DNA of 64,000 nt from Adiantum capillus-veneris. Lineage: Eukaryota > Streptophyta > Polypodiopsida > Polypodiales > Pteridaceae. Where the stretch lies: assembly GCA_014529385.2 (NCBI GenBank), contig CM043970.1, positions 43,628,779 to 43,692,778 of the forward strand, written 5' to 3'. The notes below the pieces were generated by a model. The model did no database searches and was not told the DNA's origin. It saw nothing but the letters and a program-made list of their open reading frames with translations. Position numbers and translations under genes: made by a program. Each line of letters begins with the position of its first letter. Positions within the stretch are counted from its first letter, which is position 1. Shown one piece after another: positions 32,962 through 45,215 of this stretch.

Positions 32962-33215
32962 TTGTTTCAAGTTCTCTAGATTACTAGACTGATATGGCAT
33001 AGAGAGAGTAGAAAGCACTCTCTTTAACCATAGGTGACTGGAGATCGTACGTATATTTCAAGTTCCGTTCACTAGATTATCAAACTCATATGGCATATAG
33101 AGAGTAGAAAGCACTCTTTGTAACCATAGGTGACTGGGGATCATACTTATATTTCAAGTTCCGTTCTCTAGATTACCAAACTAATATGGCATAAAGAGAG
33201 TAGAAATATATTTTC
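32962..33215. repeat. 96-bp tandem repeat, about 2.6 copies
   Basis: The landmark GGCATA(G/T/A)AGAGAGTAG occurs at about 32996, 33092 and 33188, period 96. The text CAAGTTCCGTTCTCTAGATT and AACCATAGGTGACTGG is shared. Non-coding. Confidence 0.9.
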
Positions 33216-33251
33216 CTATTTTAAAGATTCACGAGATAATTTCCACATAAT

Positions 33252-36190
33252 CATGAGCAATTAAGTAGTGAATTTTTTTGGAATTAAACATTCTATTCAA
33301 AGTAGCATTACAATTTACTCTAAAAAGAATGCTCTTATGAAAGGTCCACAAGTTTTTCTGTAAATTCAAGAAATATGATTTTTCTTCTTTCAAAGAGAAA
33401 AAGAGCATGTGTAGTGATACAAATAAGTTAATACTAACTCCCTCAAGGAGAGTTAACTTTTGAAGGGTAGCCCTATCTTAATCAAAGAAGTTTTTCCTTG
33501 GAAGTGGGAATTTTCTTCCAATTAAGGTATCCCCCCCTCTTATCAATTGGAAAGTCCTAAACCATAAGCCTCTTCTAGCTACATAATTAATCCTCTCCAG
33601 GGTAGCAAAGGTATGCTTAAATCCCTTCTTAAAGAAGAATTTGTTAATCATTCATACACTATTGCATGAACCACGTTTCACCACACTCGCATGTCCACTC
33701 TTAGGAACTTTGTATTTTTTATGCTAATACTACCATGCATGGAAGGAGTTCACTCTTGCATAAGCACTCAAAGGAAGTTCCATGATTATTTATCTCAATA
33801 TTTCAAGTTGGTGCATTCCGATGTTTTGTGTTTACTATGCTTAGATCACACCAAAGCAAAAATCCATTGTAGAAAGCATATGCATTGTTCCTTTCAAGTT
33901 TGTCTACTTTCAAGTTTTTTTGCAAATTCAAAGGGAGGAGTAAGGGGATAGCTTCACAGATGTCATGACCGTTTTGCTTGAACAGAAAACTCCCATTGCT
34001 TCCATGGAGATGCCCCATGGATGGCTAATGATGCAAAGGGACCAAAATGGGATTCGTCAAAGTCGGGGCTAACTTGAAACTTACGTTAAGACAAAACTTT
34101 AATTTCCCAAGAGACTCGTTGTATTTCTTAAAGTCTTGTTTGATTAAAGATTAAAATAAACTAGGAACCATGAGATTATAACTCGAGGAACTTAATCTAA
34201 ATTTGAACTAAAATTAAAAATTTACCGAGAATATTTGATGTGGATAGCCCTAGCATAACATAGAAGATCTAAGTGTGAACTTTGTCCTACATGCTTGGAC
34301 AAGGCGGACGCAGGTGTTTACCAATGGGATACAACGAGGGATGGTCCTTTTGGGCTAGGTCTCATAACCATTGGTCTATGTTTTGAGCTCAGGTTCATTC
34401 ATTGTCGTAGAAATGGGATTGAATGGTAGTGTGCCCTGGTCGGGTGATAGGGACCCACAGATGCATCTGGAAATCAGCCTAGTCCAGGTAGACCTGCTGC
34501 CAACGGGAAAAGGACTAAGGAAAATGGATCGATGAGGGGATGAGGATAAGAGAGGAGGATGCGATTTAATTAAGGAACTCTTATAACTGTTTGGTAAAAA
34601 GTAACCTTGGAAAGGCTAGGAACCTAAGTGGACTATTCAACAATTGTCTTATTAGTTCGACCTTTTCTCTGCTTCTTGGATTATTGATTTAAAAAGAAAA
34701 AAATAGAATCTAGAATATAATATTTTTGTGACCATTTCCCACACAAGATAAAGAAAAATAAGAATTCAAAATTGTGTCAAGGTGCCGCCTCCACACGTGG
34801 CAGAGGAGATATGATACCCAAGTCGTTGGACGAGGATAGGGATATGCCTGGAGGAGTATATGTGATTGCTTGAAAAATAGCTAGATAATTTCACTAATTC
34901 TAAAGGGAAAAGGAAATAACATATTCTATAAAGGAAAAGGTGGGAACGACCTGATAAATGCACACTTACAAGGGTATGCAATAGTTTGCATGCTTCTTTC
35001 AAATGCTTGAAATGTATTCTTAGGTCAACATGATTGGAATACCGTTTTGTAGTATCATAGTACTACTTTGAAAGGGTGCATTTATCAAACGGTTCAGTGG
35101 GTGGGTAGATTTTGGAGGGTTAATTTGTTGGCCGGAATGTTGAACCCAATTTTATGTTGTCCATTAAGTTAAGATCTGGGGTAAATGATTCCGATCTACG
35201 AAGTGGGGATCAAACTTGGAAACAAGGGTTTTGGATAGATATTAAATACACTCAACTTAGGGGAACGCTCTGCGGCTGTGCTGGGTCATAATCAAGAAAA
35301 AAGCGTGAGGGACCTTGAACAAATGGTGAACTAGAGAACTTCCACCAGTTGACCTTGGAAGGTGGAGTTTGAATTTAGTCTGATGACTTTGATTGGAAAG
35401 TTGGACCGCTCAGCAATGGTGCTTCGGGGCTAAGGGATGCATATTAGAGAAAGTGAATGCTATCACCCCCTTGAGTTGGAATCGAAGAGTAGGAGGAGGC
35501 CTGTCTTGGTGTCGGTCTCAAGCGAGAGGGATGTCGAAGATCATGGTGTATCCATTTGGAGATGGTATAGTTGGTGGTCCATGGAATGGCCCTCACAATT
35601 GTGTTTTCAATGTACTTTACGTACCTAGTTGCTTGCACGTTGGTAAGCTACAATGGCTTTGAAGTGATTATACATCGAATGGACACAAAAATATGGATTC
35701 ATGCTCTGTGGCCCAATCTACTTCTAGCCTTATTGTAATTGAATGCAAACCATGCTTCCCTAAAATTTTTTGCAGCTTCAAAAATAATGATGCATCTTGG
35801 CATAATTCATAGCAATTGTAAAAATAACAATCATTTGTACACGTAAATCCATGCAGATAGATGAGAAATACTAAATCTAGTCACAACTGTGCTATAATGG
35901 GGATCAAGGAAGCTTTGTAAGCTTATGTGTATCCTTTGGATGATAATCATTGTAGCAAGAATTCCGAATTGAAATTGAAACTAAAAAAGGAGTACCTAGA
36001 ATCTTGTCGGATACACCAATATGTCTCGTCATACACCAAAAAATATTCAATAAATACCTTGGATATCGACAAAAGGAATCTAATCCGATTGTGTCGTACA
36101 CACTGGCAAAAAAAATTTGAGTCTATCCCCCAATTTCTTGCTCAATGTAAAACACAAGCATATCTCTTCGATGAAGGGTAGCTTAAATAT
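33252..36190. repeat. Segmental duplication, copy 1 (partner 53.68-56.56 kb)
   Basis: About 2.9 kb nearly identical to 53,682-56,560, in the same orientation, continuing beyond into the unidentified gene copies C and D. Differences are mostly single bases and small indels; one ~35-base stretch (near 35,800-35,840) is absent from copy 2. It holds two plus-strand open frames of unknown status. Confidence 0.93.
33691..33951 (+). CDS. Hypothetical 86-residue ORF, copy 1
   Basis: The ATG begins MSTLRNFVFFMLILPCMEG, a hydrophobic start that could be a signal peptide, followed by a Cys/His-containing part (CLDHTKAKIHCRKHMHC). The copy at 54120-54380 has the same length and stop but several amino-acid changes, apparently without preference for silent sites. 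That argues against selection. No family is recognised; treat as an open frame of uncertain reality. Confidence 0.25.
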   Translation: MSTLRNFVFFMLILPCMEGVHSCISTQRKFHDYLSQYFKLVHSDVLCLLCLDHTKAKIHCRKHMHCSFQVCLLSSFFANSKGGVRG

Positions 36191-36195
36191 GGTGT

Positions 36196-36528
36196 ACTCA
36201 AAGCTGTGCTTCAAATTGAGATCATTTCGTACTGAAGCCTTCCTTGATTTTGATCTTCACACAAAGCATTGGCCTTTGGATAGCCAAAGTTTGCTAAAGA
36301 AAAACCTTGGCATGCCCAACCTTGCTAGGTTTTTATGCCTTTGACAAGCCATGCCTGTATGCAAATTTGAGAACAAGCAATACCTATCATAATTTTTAGA
36401 GTACCTATACTCATTGTCATTAAGGTCTTCATGGTTTTCTGTTGTGACTTCTTTGGAATAATGGAATGCATGAACTCAAGCCTCTTCTTTATTGAACAAC
36501 CCATGGAGGGATCAAGAATTAGATTCAT
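36196..36528 (-). other. 3' flank of gene copy C
   Basis: This sequence lies directly downstream of the last exon of copy C and is shared with copy D (62,034-62,362) but not with copies A/B, which diverge at TGCATGAACTCAAGCC (about 3,543 and 36,463). A minus-strand open frame of 67 codons (36325-36528) is conserved between C and D but lies after the proposed stop codon; probably untranslated sequence. Confidence 0.4.
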
Positions 36529-36529
36529 T

Positions 36530-38830
36530 TTAATCAGTGTGCTCTCTTAGAAATACACATTTATTGGAGGCAGATTCAATCTCCTCCATGGTGGCTCCCA
36601 CTACAGACACATTGTCTTGTCCTACAAAAAACAATAATGAATAATAAACTAAACAATCTACTAATTGAATGAACTCATATTAAGTGAATAAACATACCAT
36701 TAAAAAATATTTCTTCACTTCTTGGATAAGAGCCATGTGAGTAATCAAGCCACGAAGGGCAATGATCTTTCTCCCAATCATTGAATCCTCTATTGACCAT
36801 CCAAGACAAAAACATAGAATCAATCCCTGAAGGATCTTTCCAATTCTCAATCCTCTCTGGCATAACTTCTAAAGAGTGATCATCAAAGAATTTCACCAAC
36901 CATTTACTTTTAATAACTGAACACCAAACAACTTGCGTAAAAAATCTAAAGATTCTCTTGACAAGACAAGACAGATACACCATCATATAATCAACATTTA
37001 TCACCTACAAAGGAGCCTCTTTGTGGACTCCAAGAGCTCTGGGATCTTGTCATATGCTTCTTTGGTATTCATTTTTCCCCATAGCTCAGGGAAATCGAAG
37101 TCCAAATGTTCTCTCTATTGATGAGAGAACCAAGTCTCGAAGCCGTTAGGAATGAACTTTCCCTTCAACTTAAGGCATTGCTTTAACAAATTTCCCCAGT
37201 ACCACTCCTTTCTCAAGTACATTCTAAACTTTTGTGCGCTAAGATACCTTTCGCTATGAGGATCATCTCTTTTGCATGTCAAAATAGATTGAAAAACATC
37301 TTGTTTTCTAAATTCAATATATGCAATGAAAAGTAGTAAGTCTCATTTCTAAAATGTTTCCATAATCTTACAACTTCGCTTAAAACTTTTCTTACCACTC
37401 AGGTGTAATCTTTGTTGTGGCTAATGAGTGAACTTTATCCTTGGTTAGAGCAATCATATCTTTCTCTTTTACCCAACTATAGCTAAAAAAAAAGAGAGAA
37501 GATTCCAACCCCATTTGCTGGATTTGCAATTGATAACATCTTCAAAAGAGAATCCAAAGTGCATGTTAGAAAGAAAAGTGCATGTTAGTAGATAAGGAGG
37601 TTACAAAAATATACGTACTTTGTAAGCCCTTTCGTTGAAAACATTTTTGGTTCTACTCATATCAAGGGTTCCCTTATGTTGTGCAGACAAAGAAGGATCA
37701 TTTATGTCTGCAATATTTTTCATTATAGTACCATCAAACTCTTACTAATTACAAGGTAACTTTATATTAATAAGAAGAATCTTAAGAATTTGAGAGTCAA
37801 GACACAACAAAGAAGAGCAAACAATACTATCCAACACAAGAAAAGAATATACTAACCTTCCAAAAAAGTATTGCCAAAAGAATAGTTGGTGCATTGTACC
37901 ATGTACCCTTATTTGCCTTTCTTTCACAAGCCAATTCTACTTCTATCCAATGCAACCACTCTATTGGAAAATCCTTCAAAAGAGACTCTTTACTAGCGGT
38001 AGAAAGATTTTGAAATAGAAATAGTTATTGGCCAAAGTTGGTACATATGGTTGTGCGACCAATTCTTCAAAAGCATTCAAACTCAAAGAATTAAACGCAT
38101 AAGAGAAACAGATCTCTATCGTTCAAAAAAAACAACTCAATACTCACTCATTTTGAGTCCTTTAAGCAAGGATGAGCTCTCCCTCTGCTCCTCCATGCAC
38201 GTTGACAAATCGGCACTTCAAAGAGCAATGCCTCTATTTTATCATTGAGTACTCTAAGAATTCAAAAACTAGTGTAAGATAAACCCACCTTTATAATAAT
38301 TATGAAAGAAATATACTTTATAAAGAAAAGATTTACGTGACTTGATCATGCTCATCCAAGTCTTCAGGCGATGGTTGCCATCCCAAACAAATAATTTTTT
38401 CCACAAAGATCTTCCCATTCTAGAGGCAAGGCCCTCTCAATGTCAGATTTGGCCCCACTCTAATTTGCTATTTTTTGTGACAGGCTGTTTATCATACCCA
38501 GCCCTCTTGAAGGAGACAATGAAAGGTGCTCCAAGAACACTATATTGTAAGGTCTCAAATCTTCTTACAAGGCCCTCGATACCAAGTCCAACTACTCCTA
38601 TGGCTGCATTTTCCATCAATATACAAAGGGGTATACGTGGAGGGTCTTGAGATCTATTCACTATGAAGTCCTCAACTATCTGCTCTCCGATACACCCTTG
38701 AACATCCTTGCCAAAAGTTGTGGGATGGTCTAAGGGTTTAGGTATGATTGTTGTAGCCTCAAAAGTACCTACATGATGATCAATATTTGGACTACCGATA
38801 TCTAAAGGAAGGGATTGTATGGGGGCCAAT
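36530..38830 (-). pseudogene. Unidentified multi-exon gene, copy C (best preserved)
   Basis: This copy keeps the splice sites lost in A, B and D. Exons on the minus strand: about 38,440-38,820 (SPNIDHHVGTFEATTIIPKP; FIVNRSQDPPRIPLCILM; FIVSFKRAGYDKQPVTKN), 37857 to about 38,000 (HWIEVELACE block; donor G|GTTAGT), 37619-37740 (122 nt, RTKNVFNERAYK; donor A|GTACGT), a segment near 37,430-37,490 (SYSWVKEKDMIALTKDK), about 37,013-37317, 36698-37004 (307 nt, SKWLVKFFDDHSLEVMPERI) and 36530-36621 (92 nt, ending REHTD and TAA). The 76-bp last intron has GT...AG and a T-rich 3' end and joins in phase (N-G-Q/Q-D). Remaining faults: a TAG after WFSHQ and frame problems in two exons. No known domain. 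It may be a host gene spread by segmental duplication. Confidence 0.55.
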
Positions 38831-39760
38831 AGAGCAACGTGAACACTCCTAAATAGATGTGTCAAAAATAACATCAATTTAAACAATATTTCTCATGAAA
38901 AAATAAACAACATTTTGAAAAACATTTTTCACATTGAAATAATAGTGTGCACTTTGCTACGTAAATGTTTAGTAAAAAAAAGAGCCATTTTTCAAAATGG
39001 TTCATCTAATTGGAGGTATTTTGGCAATATACAAGAGCCAACCATGTAATCGGATCCTCTACTTAGTGTAACTGAATTATCCTCTTGTTATGCATAGAAA
39101 GAAACTTCTAGTACATTTTGGAATCATTTTACCAATATTGTTCATTGCTACATGAAAAATATCTCTAATTCAGTCAAAACTTGACATGCTAAAGTTTGAC
39201 TACTCACAAGTAAGGGGTCTTTTGGAAGAACAAAGGATTGATTCTCCTATTTAGGGGTCAAAATATGGAAAATGCAAGTCCTTGACTTTTAGAAGTTTGC
39301 AAATGAGCTCCATTTTTCTTGCAAACTGGTATGAATTTTGAGCCTTAATAAAAAGCTATTATTTAAAGAATCATCTAAAGCCCTAAGAAAAAGCCTCCCA
39401 ATCATTCAAGTATGTGATGGGCATGAGGCAAGCTCCCCCCTCATTTACATACATAATGAGCATGAGGTTTGAACTTAAGTTCGAGCCTCCATGTTTGTTG
39501 ATAGGCACATATCCCGCAAGCCTCCAGGGTTCCCTCTCACTTACATATATAACGAGCAAGAACAAGCATGGAAGCTCCATGGTTTCCCCTCATTTACATA
39601 AATAATGAGCATGAACATGCATGCAGGATCGAACTTAAGCTCGAGCCTTCATGCGTGCTAATAGGTTTAGATCCCATATGTCTCCATGCTTTCGAATAGG
39701 TTTAGCTCCAATAGGCCCCCTCATTTACATACACAATGAGCATGAAAAACCATGGAGGAT
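38829..39760. repeat. Duplicate of 16.51-17.47 kb
   Basis: It matches 16,513-17,470 in the same orientation, including the end of the AT-rich minisatellite and the CATTTACATA direct-repeat block (here about 39,410-39,750). In copy C the sequence jumps directly from gene exon text to this block, so about 1 kb equivalent to 15,540-16,512 is missing. Confidence 0.92.
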
Positions 39761-39767
39761 CTCTCTG

Positions 39768-39774
39768 TCTCTCC

Positions 39775-39818
<44 letters not shown>
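39768..39818. repeat. (CT)n microsatellite
   Basis: An interrupted CT array of about 24 units, at the same relative position as the CT array that follows the direct repeats at 17.48 kb. Confidence 0.95.
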
Positions 39819-39820
<2 letters not shown>

Positions 39821-39834
39821 AGAAGCTCTTTGTT

Positions 39835-41020
39835 TCTATATTACATTTTGTTACAAGTTTACATCATTGTGATAAACTCCATCATCTTAACTTGCTAGTG
39901 AACAAGCTGTGCTACAAATATTCCATTAGTTTGTCTTTGATCATAGACCAAGGCAAAGTGTAAAGTTGTGGAAAGTATACGAATCAAATAATTCTGAGTT
40001 TGTACTATTCCACACAGAGGATAACATCCATACTCCAAGAGAAGCAGTACATAGGTCCAGACCTTCAACACCACTTTCAATGGCTCCAAAGATCAAAGTA
40101 TGTTTGGGAATTTTGACCTTCCATTGCATTATACATACATCATATAAACATAACCACTATGAATGTATAATTTGACAATTCCAGAATAAGGGCCTAATAG
40201 TTTAAAGTTGACCACATCTGGGGCATTTCCCATAAACCTTCCTTTTGCTCGCCATTAGCTCACATATGGGGAGGGCCCCTATCACGATCCTTAACAAGAA
40301 AACTTTATGCTTTAATCTCAGCATACATCAAATAACTTTCTTAACCACCAACTTTGAGAGTAACTAAATTGCCAAATCTTTGTGCATCTCAACTATATCT
40401 GAGGCTGTGAGATCAAATGTAGATCTAGAGCCTTTTAGTTGAAGATGACCACCAATTTGTTGCAGTGTCTGACAGTGTTCAGTGCCTAAATCTTTGAGTG
40501 ACATCATGATTTCATTTATCCCGTACAAATATATCCCACACCCCATGAAAGTACACCACACATTTAATCATCAATTCCTACATAAATCTTTTCAAGGATG
40601 TATGAGAAACAAACACGTGCTTTAGTAGATTTTCCCTCCTAGCTAGCGTATGTATTTTCAGACTAAGGATTCCCAAGTAGTATCACGCCAGCCATGCTAT
40701 AGTAGATGAACCCAAAAAAGACTTTAGTAATTTAGATGTGAAACTGATTAGAGTATTTTAAAACCAATCCAACAAGGACAAGAAGTAAAGAAAATAGGGA
40801 ATCAAGGCATCATGCACAATCCTTAACCTAACATGAATGGGGCATTAAATACAATGGTAGGAGGCCATTTTTCTTTGAATTCTTTCCTCTACCCATTGAG
40901 TGAGTTGTTTAGTAGATATATGTTCTCCTAAAGGGTAACTGGGGTGCCTTAAAAAATTTCCTCTAGGGATTCGTGTATTTTGCCATAACAGGTTATGAAG
41001 ATGATCTATAAATACATCAA
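39835..41020 (-). pseudogene. LINE 3' half (C-terminal ORF2)
   Basis: On the minus strand, from 41.02 kb leftward: PRGNFLRHPSYPLGEHI, then QWVEERIQRKMASY and LRIVHDALIPYFLYFLSLLDW (region between polymerase and zinc domain). Then MMSLKDLGTEHCQTLQQIGG, then a zf-RVT-like part (LPICELMASKRKVYGKCPRC, PLFWNCQII). Numerous stops and frame changes. It resembles the LINE at 21 kb and the one at 47-48.9 kb and is probably the same family. The upstream polymerase is absent. Confidence 0.75.
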
Positions 41021-41372
41021 ACACCTAAGAATAACAGAAATTCAAATCTAAGTGCACATTGTAGCTGTTAATGGCTACCGTTGTGCCCACCTTAACATGA
41101 GTCTGGCTAGTCAAGGTCCCACCCTACCTAGTAGCTATTCCTCTCCAGATAGTGAGCACCATGATAGATGGAGTCATGGAGGTTCTTGTTGGGATGCTAT
41201 TTTTGATATTGGGGGGGGCGAGGTCATCAATTATAGAATATACCACTCCAACTATAGATGATGAGGATTGTGACACACACTAAGGTCAAATATTATGGTG
41301 AGGTCAACTCTAGCACAACGATGAGTAGGACACAGTTTGGCGCCACTTAAAATTCCTATACACTCAACATAT

Positions 41373-41456
41373 TGTTAAGCTTGTATGTAAGGCTACTCTA
41401 CACATCGTCTCTCGCTCTCCTTTTCGTTTTATGTCTCATCAACATGGTATCAGAGC
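41373..41456 (+). mobile_element. Short LTR end with primer-binding site
   Basis: TGTTAAGCTTGTATGTAAGG begins a 72-bp TG...CA unit ending CTCATCAACA at 41444, directly followed by TGGTATCAGAGC (41445-41456), the initiator-Met tRNA primer site. The start resembles the LTR of the inverted-LTR element (TGTTGAGCTTATATGTGAAG). A second LTR-end plus weakened primer site (ATCAACATGGTATCAGATTG) follows at about 41,526-41,545. Internal sequence is not recognisable as coding, so this is a truncated or solo 5' end. Confidence 0.65.
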
Positions 41457-41619
41457 GTGGTTGCTGCTTTTTTGGGGTTGCACTCTCTATGTATCCTCTC
41501 TCTCTTCTTCTCTTTCTTTATCTTATCAACATGGTATCAGATTGTGGTTGATGTTTCTTCACAAAATAGTGTGTTTGTTGCCTCCCATGGCTGTGTGCAG
41601 CATGCAATACACATCTACA

Positions 41620-41890
41620 AGTCATCAAAACTTAAGATCGACATACCTTTTTGCTATAAACTCAGATTTTAGAATTTTTAGAGATGTTACAATATTTTGG
41701 GGTGTTTTAAGATGTTGGCCACGACAAATTTGTCAAATTTTGCACCAGAAGTGACTCACAAAATAAATTGGTAACTATTTTCAATACGTTCTTAATTGAA
41801 ATCATCAAAAGGTAAGATATTTTATGTTTCTGAATCCATTCACGTTCATCTTCATGTTATGAATCTTTAAACTGCTTTTCATGATCAAGA
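41620..41890 (+). repeat. Dispersed repeat (inverted partner at 3.19-3.48 kb)
   Basis: Diverged copy of the sequence at 3,190-3,480 in opposite orientation. No coding sequence. From 41,890 to 42,529 the DNA is AT-rich and unassigned. Confidence 0.6.
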
Positions 41891-42529
41891 GTTAGTTATA
41901 TTGAAATTACATTGTATTCAATTCGATTGACATATTGATATGTATTTTCTTATTTTATGCTTTTCATGCATCATATGCAATTTTGTTTGAAAATAGATCA
42001 AGATTTAAGTATAGTGAATTTACATCATTTTCAATTCAGTTTAAAAACTCAAAGAAGTAAATAAGTTGATTGATTTTTATATTTGATTTTTGTATGTATC
42101 AAAATATATATATCAAATATATTTTGACGCATGTGCATCGAGTTAGAACAAAGTCATATAATTTCTGTTATATTGAAATATTGATGTTGTTTGGATAATT
42201 CTTTTTATTAATTCCATGTGGATATCAAAGTGTTATTTTCCAATGTTAAATACGTACGATTTTGATCATTTATTTAATAATCTTTAGTCACGACATTAAA
42301 GCTTATGCTTTGACAATTCATATAATTTCTCTTCTTTGTGAATGTCAACAATTATTCTTTTCATTATTTATCAAAGAGTTATATTTTGAAAATCTAATTT
42401 CTTTTTTTATTGTAGACATCAAATCATTACAAATTTAAGATTTATGGTTTTTACTCATGATGAGTTCTTATGAAATGGTTTGTTATATTTGGGATTGTGA
42501 TTATGAATTTGTTTAATGTGTCATGATGT

Positions 42530-42817
42530 GGGTGAAAGCATGTTAACTTGTCATACTTTTTCATGTCCCGGAAAATGCTATCTAGCACAATTTTGACATA
42601 TGCTAACTAGTACAATAACTTGAGATACATCTCCAAGATCTATGACATATGATATATCAATAGAAAGCACTTGAAACAAGGAATCCAGATGTACAACCTC
42701 CGACAAATTTTGATATTATTTGTAAAAAATTTACCGGACGTCCAACTTTTCGAAGATGTGCTAACTTGAAACTGCTAACTAGCACAAAAAGCGCGACAGG
42801 TTAACATGCTTTCACCC
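42530..42817. mobile_element. MITE-like element
   Basis: A 288-bp unit with 23-bp terminal inverted repeats: GGGTGAAAGCATGTTAACTT at the left (42530) and AAGCATG-complementary AACATGCTTTCACCC at the right (42817), with 3 mismatches at most. Sub-terminal CTAACTAGCACA and CTATCTAGCACA repeat inside. There is no coding capacity. The flanks show atgt on both sides (42526-42529 and 42818-42821), a possible 4-bp duplication, but the exact ends are ambiguous by a base. Superfamily unassigned. Confidence 0.75.
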
Positions 42818-43059
42818 ATGTATTTTCATAATGATTACAAATTTGTTGTATTGATTGTTTATCATTGAGATGATTGATTTTTCATGGAGTTGTTCCATAA
42901 TGTCATGATATGTTTCTATGATGATTATATAGAAGTTGTTTCTACTAATCATTTCATACTGAGATTATACTTTCTTTGTGGAGTTGTTCCATGATGCCTT
43001 GATGCATTTTCATTGTCGTTGATATGATTCTTCATTCATGGCGTTGGCCAATCCAGTTT

Positions 43060-43631
43060 TTATCCCAACCAGCGGCCACCTAGACCATTACGCACGGCCG
43101 TGTGTTGCCCACATTCGTGAAGCCATCCTCTCTGCGCATGGGTGTTCCACTTTATCTTATACTCTCTGCGACAATGCCTCCTATGCCAAGAAAATCTGTT
43201 GGCAGATGCACTTGTGACCAGCGAACATCCCCTGCACCATGATAGTTGGTGTTGCCACACACATGGTTTAAGCTCGGGGGGTTCACCATTCAATACCCCC
43301 CTATATAACATGCATTTGCAAGGTATTAAAGAAACCCCTCTTCTAACATGTCTGAATGAATAAAATGACCCCTTATTTGATAAATTTTTTATGTGCTCTA
43401 ATTATTAATATTCTACTTGTATAACATTTGTTGTAGGTGAGGGTAGCTACCAATATCCCGACACCACTGACAAAGTGCAAAAACTCCTTGGGGAGAGCTA
43501 GCCCTTCCCATGGTCGTTGTTACGTGCAACTTTTGATCTGTCCAGTGTGCAATCATCTTCCTGACATTGATGGCACTAGTCATTGCGTCGAGCAATGAGA
43601 ATGCAATGTGTTTTGACATTGTCACTTCCAT
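43060..43631 (-). pseudogene. Gene-like relic, inverted partner of 26.46-27.13 kb
   Basis: On the minus strand the order matches 26.46 kb: MEVTMSKHIAFSLLDA from 43631, then a spacer lacking the GA microsatellite, then the GC-rich block (TNYHGAGDVRWSQ in one frame, LSWCRGCSLVTSASANRFSW in another). About 300 bases are replaced by unrelated sequence between them. The product is unrecognised and may be non-coding. Confidence 0.4.
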
Positions 43632-43699
43632 TCACCTTGTGTAATCCAATCTTCTATGTCATAGCTTTCTATTTTCACTTAATTCATTCATAAAATTTA

Positions 43700-45043
43700 C
43701 TTTCTCTTTTAAGGAAGAAACTCGTCATAACTCCTTAGTTCAATGTATATAATTTTTTGTCATTTGTCACTAACAATTCAGAAAAGCTTTTTTGTCATAC
43801 TCTCTTTTCAAAGGATAATTTACTTAGCAAACAAGATGTATACAAGAATTGATTTGAAAAATTCTCATCCTAAGGAGTGATAACCACATTACCCATGTTT
43901 TCACTTTCAAAACTGAGGTGAAAATGTACACAAGTAATGGCACACACCAAGAAGTATACAACATAGATTCAAGCCTACACATGCTAACAATGCATAAATA
44001 TTTAGATTATATCTATATAGGCCAATAAATATGCTTATGTACATATGTTTAGTTGCGTGTTTGGAGAGAGAGAGAGAGAGAGAGAGAGGTGTGTCACTAT
44101 GATGGTGAGTTTGGTGGGACTTTGTAGCATGTCTTTCAGCAAGGATTTTATTCTAAACCCTAGGATGGGGTTTTTTTAATGTGCTTTGGACCTGTGATGC
44201 CTCCTATGACTTGGTACGTATGGATGAAACACTAAATGATTGTCTAGCCTTAGACCCTGAGGTCAAGGGAAGCATGCAGTGACTCTATAGTTCTCTCAAG
44301 TATGGAATCATCCAAATATTTTTCAAAGCAAAGTGGTGGTGTATTACTTTAGTGGAAAATTACTAAATATAAAAGATGTAGCACACTTCATTGATGGATG
44401 CTTGCATAAACTGCTAGGCAGATTCATGTGTTGTTTTCCTTGCCCATTTCAACAATTATAATTTTTGAACAAGTTGTGCATGTTCAACCTTGGCATACCT
44501 TGAGACGAATAGAAAAAGATCTTATCCAATTTCCCTACTCGGGTGGAAAATTTTGAAAATGCCTTCTTTTTTGTGGCCCTCAAAAACTAGATGCCTCTTT
44601 GGCTAAGGTCTTGTTCTTCCCATCCATAAATTGTCCCAATAGGTAAAAAGTTTGCATAGCCTAGCAAACAAATAAGAAACTCTTTGATACCATTAAAATT
44701 GAGCTATCAAAGTGTTAATAGTATTTTCTTTAAATCTTTACCAAGGCAATCTCACCAACTCCTACTACATTGTGGACAATTGAGCCATTTCTCTAAGAAC
44801 TTCTCTATCCTGCCAGCAAGGGAAATGGAACTTGATCCCTCCTATGCCACTAAAATGTTTTATGTATCCAAGTAGTAGATGTTTTAGAAACCTCTAGGCT
44901 CTCTAGATAGATAGAAAACCAACTCTCACCTACTAGGACTATCCTCACCTCCTCAAGTTTCTAGAATAATATCCTTTTATGCTAAGCCACATGGGTTTTC
45001 AAGCAACCCACCCAAAGGTCCCTTTAGCTATACCAGTTTTTTT
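43700..45043. other. Unassigned region with a GA microsatellite
   Basis: It contains a short GA array at about 44,064-44,089. I see no gene, transposon motif or large repeat. Small open frames such as 44684-44875 lack any support. Confidence 0.5.
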
Positions 45044-45215
45044 AGAAACCCAAATCCTTTGAACAAAGAGATATTACTAGTGACTTTGGATAATGGTGGA
45101 TATAAACATGCAAAAAAGCATGCATTTCCAGAAACCCAAATCCTTTGAACAAAGAGATATTACTAGTGACTTTGGATAATGGTGGATATAAACATGCAAA
45201 AAAGCATGCATTTCC
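45044..45215. repeat. Perfect 86-bp tandem duplication
   Basis: AGAAACCCAAATCCTTTGAA begins at 45044 and again at 45130, with no difference between the two units that I can find. It contains the palindrome-like AAAAAAGCATGCATTT. A recent local duplication. Confidence 0.93.

Noticed and set aside
38443-38886. Single-exon 147-residue protein
   Set aside because: The right end crosses into repeat DNA shared with 16.5 kb. The central part is an exon of the unidentified gene and is annotated there.
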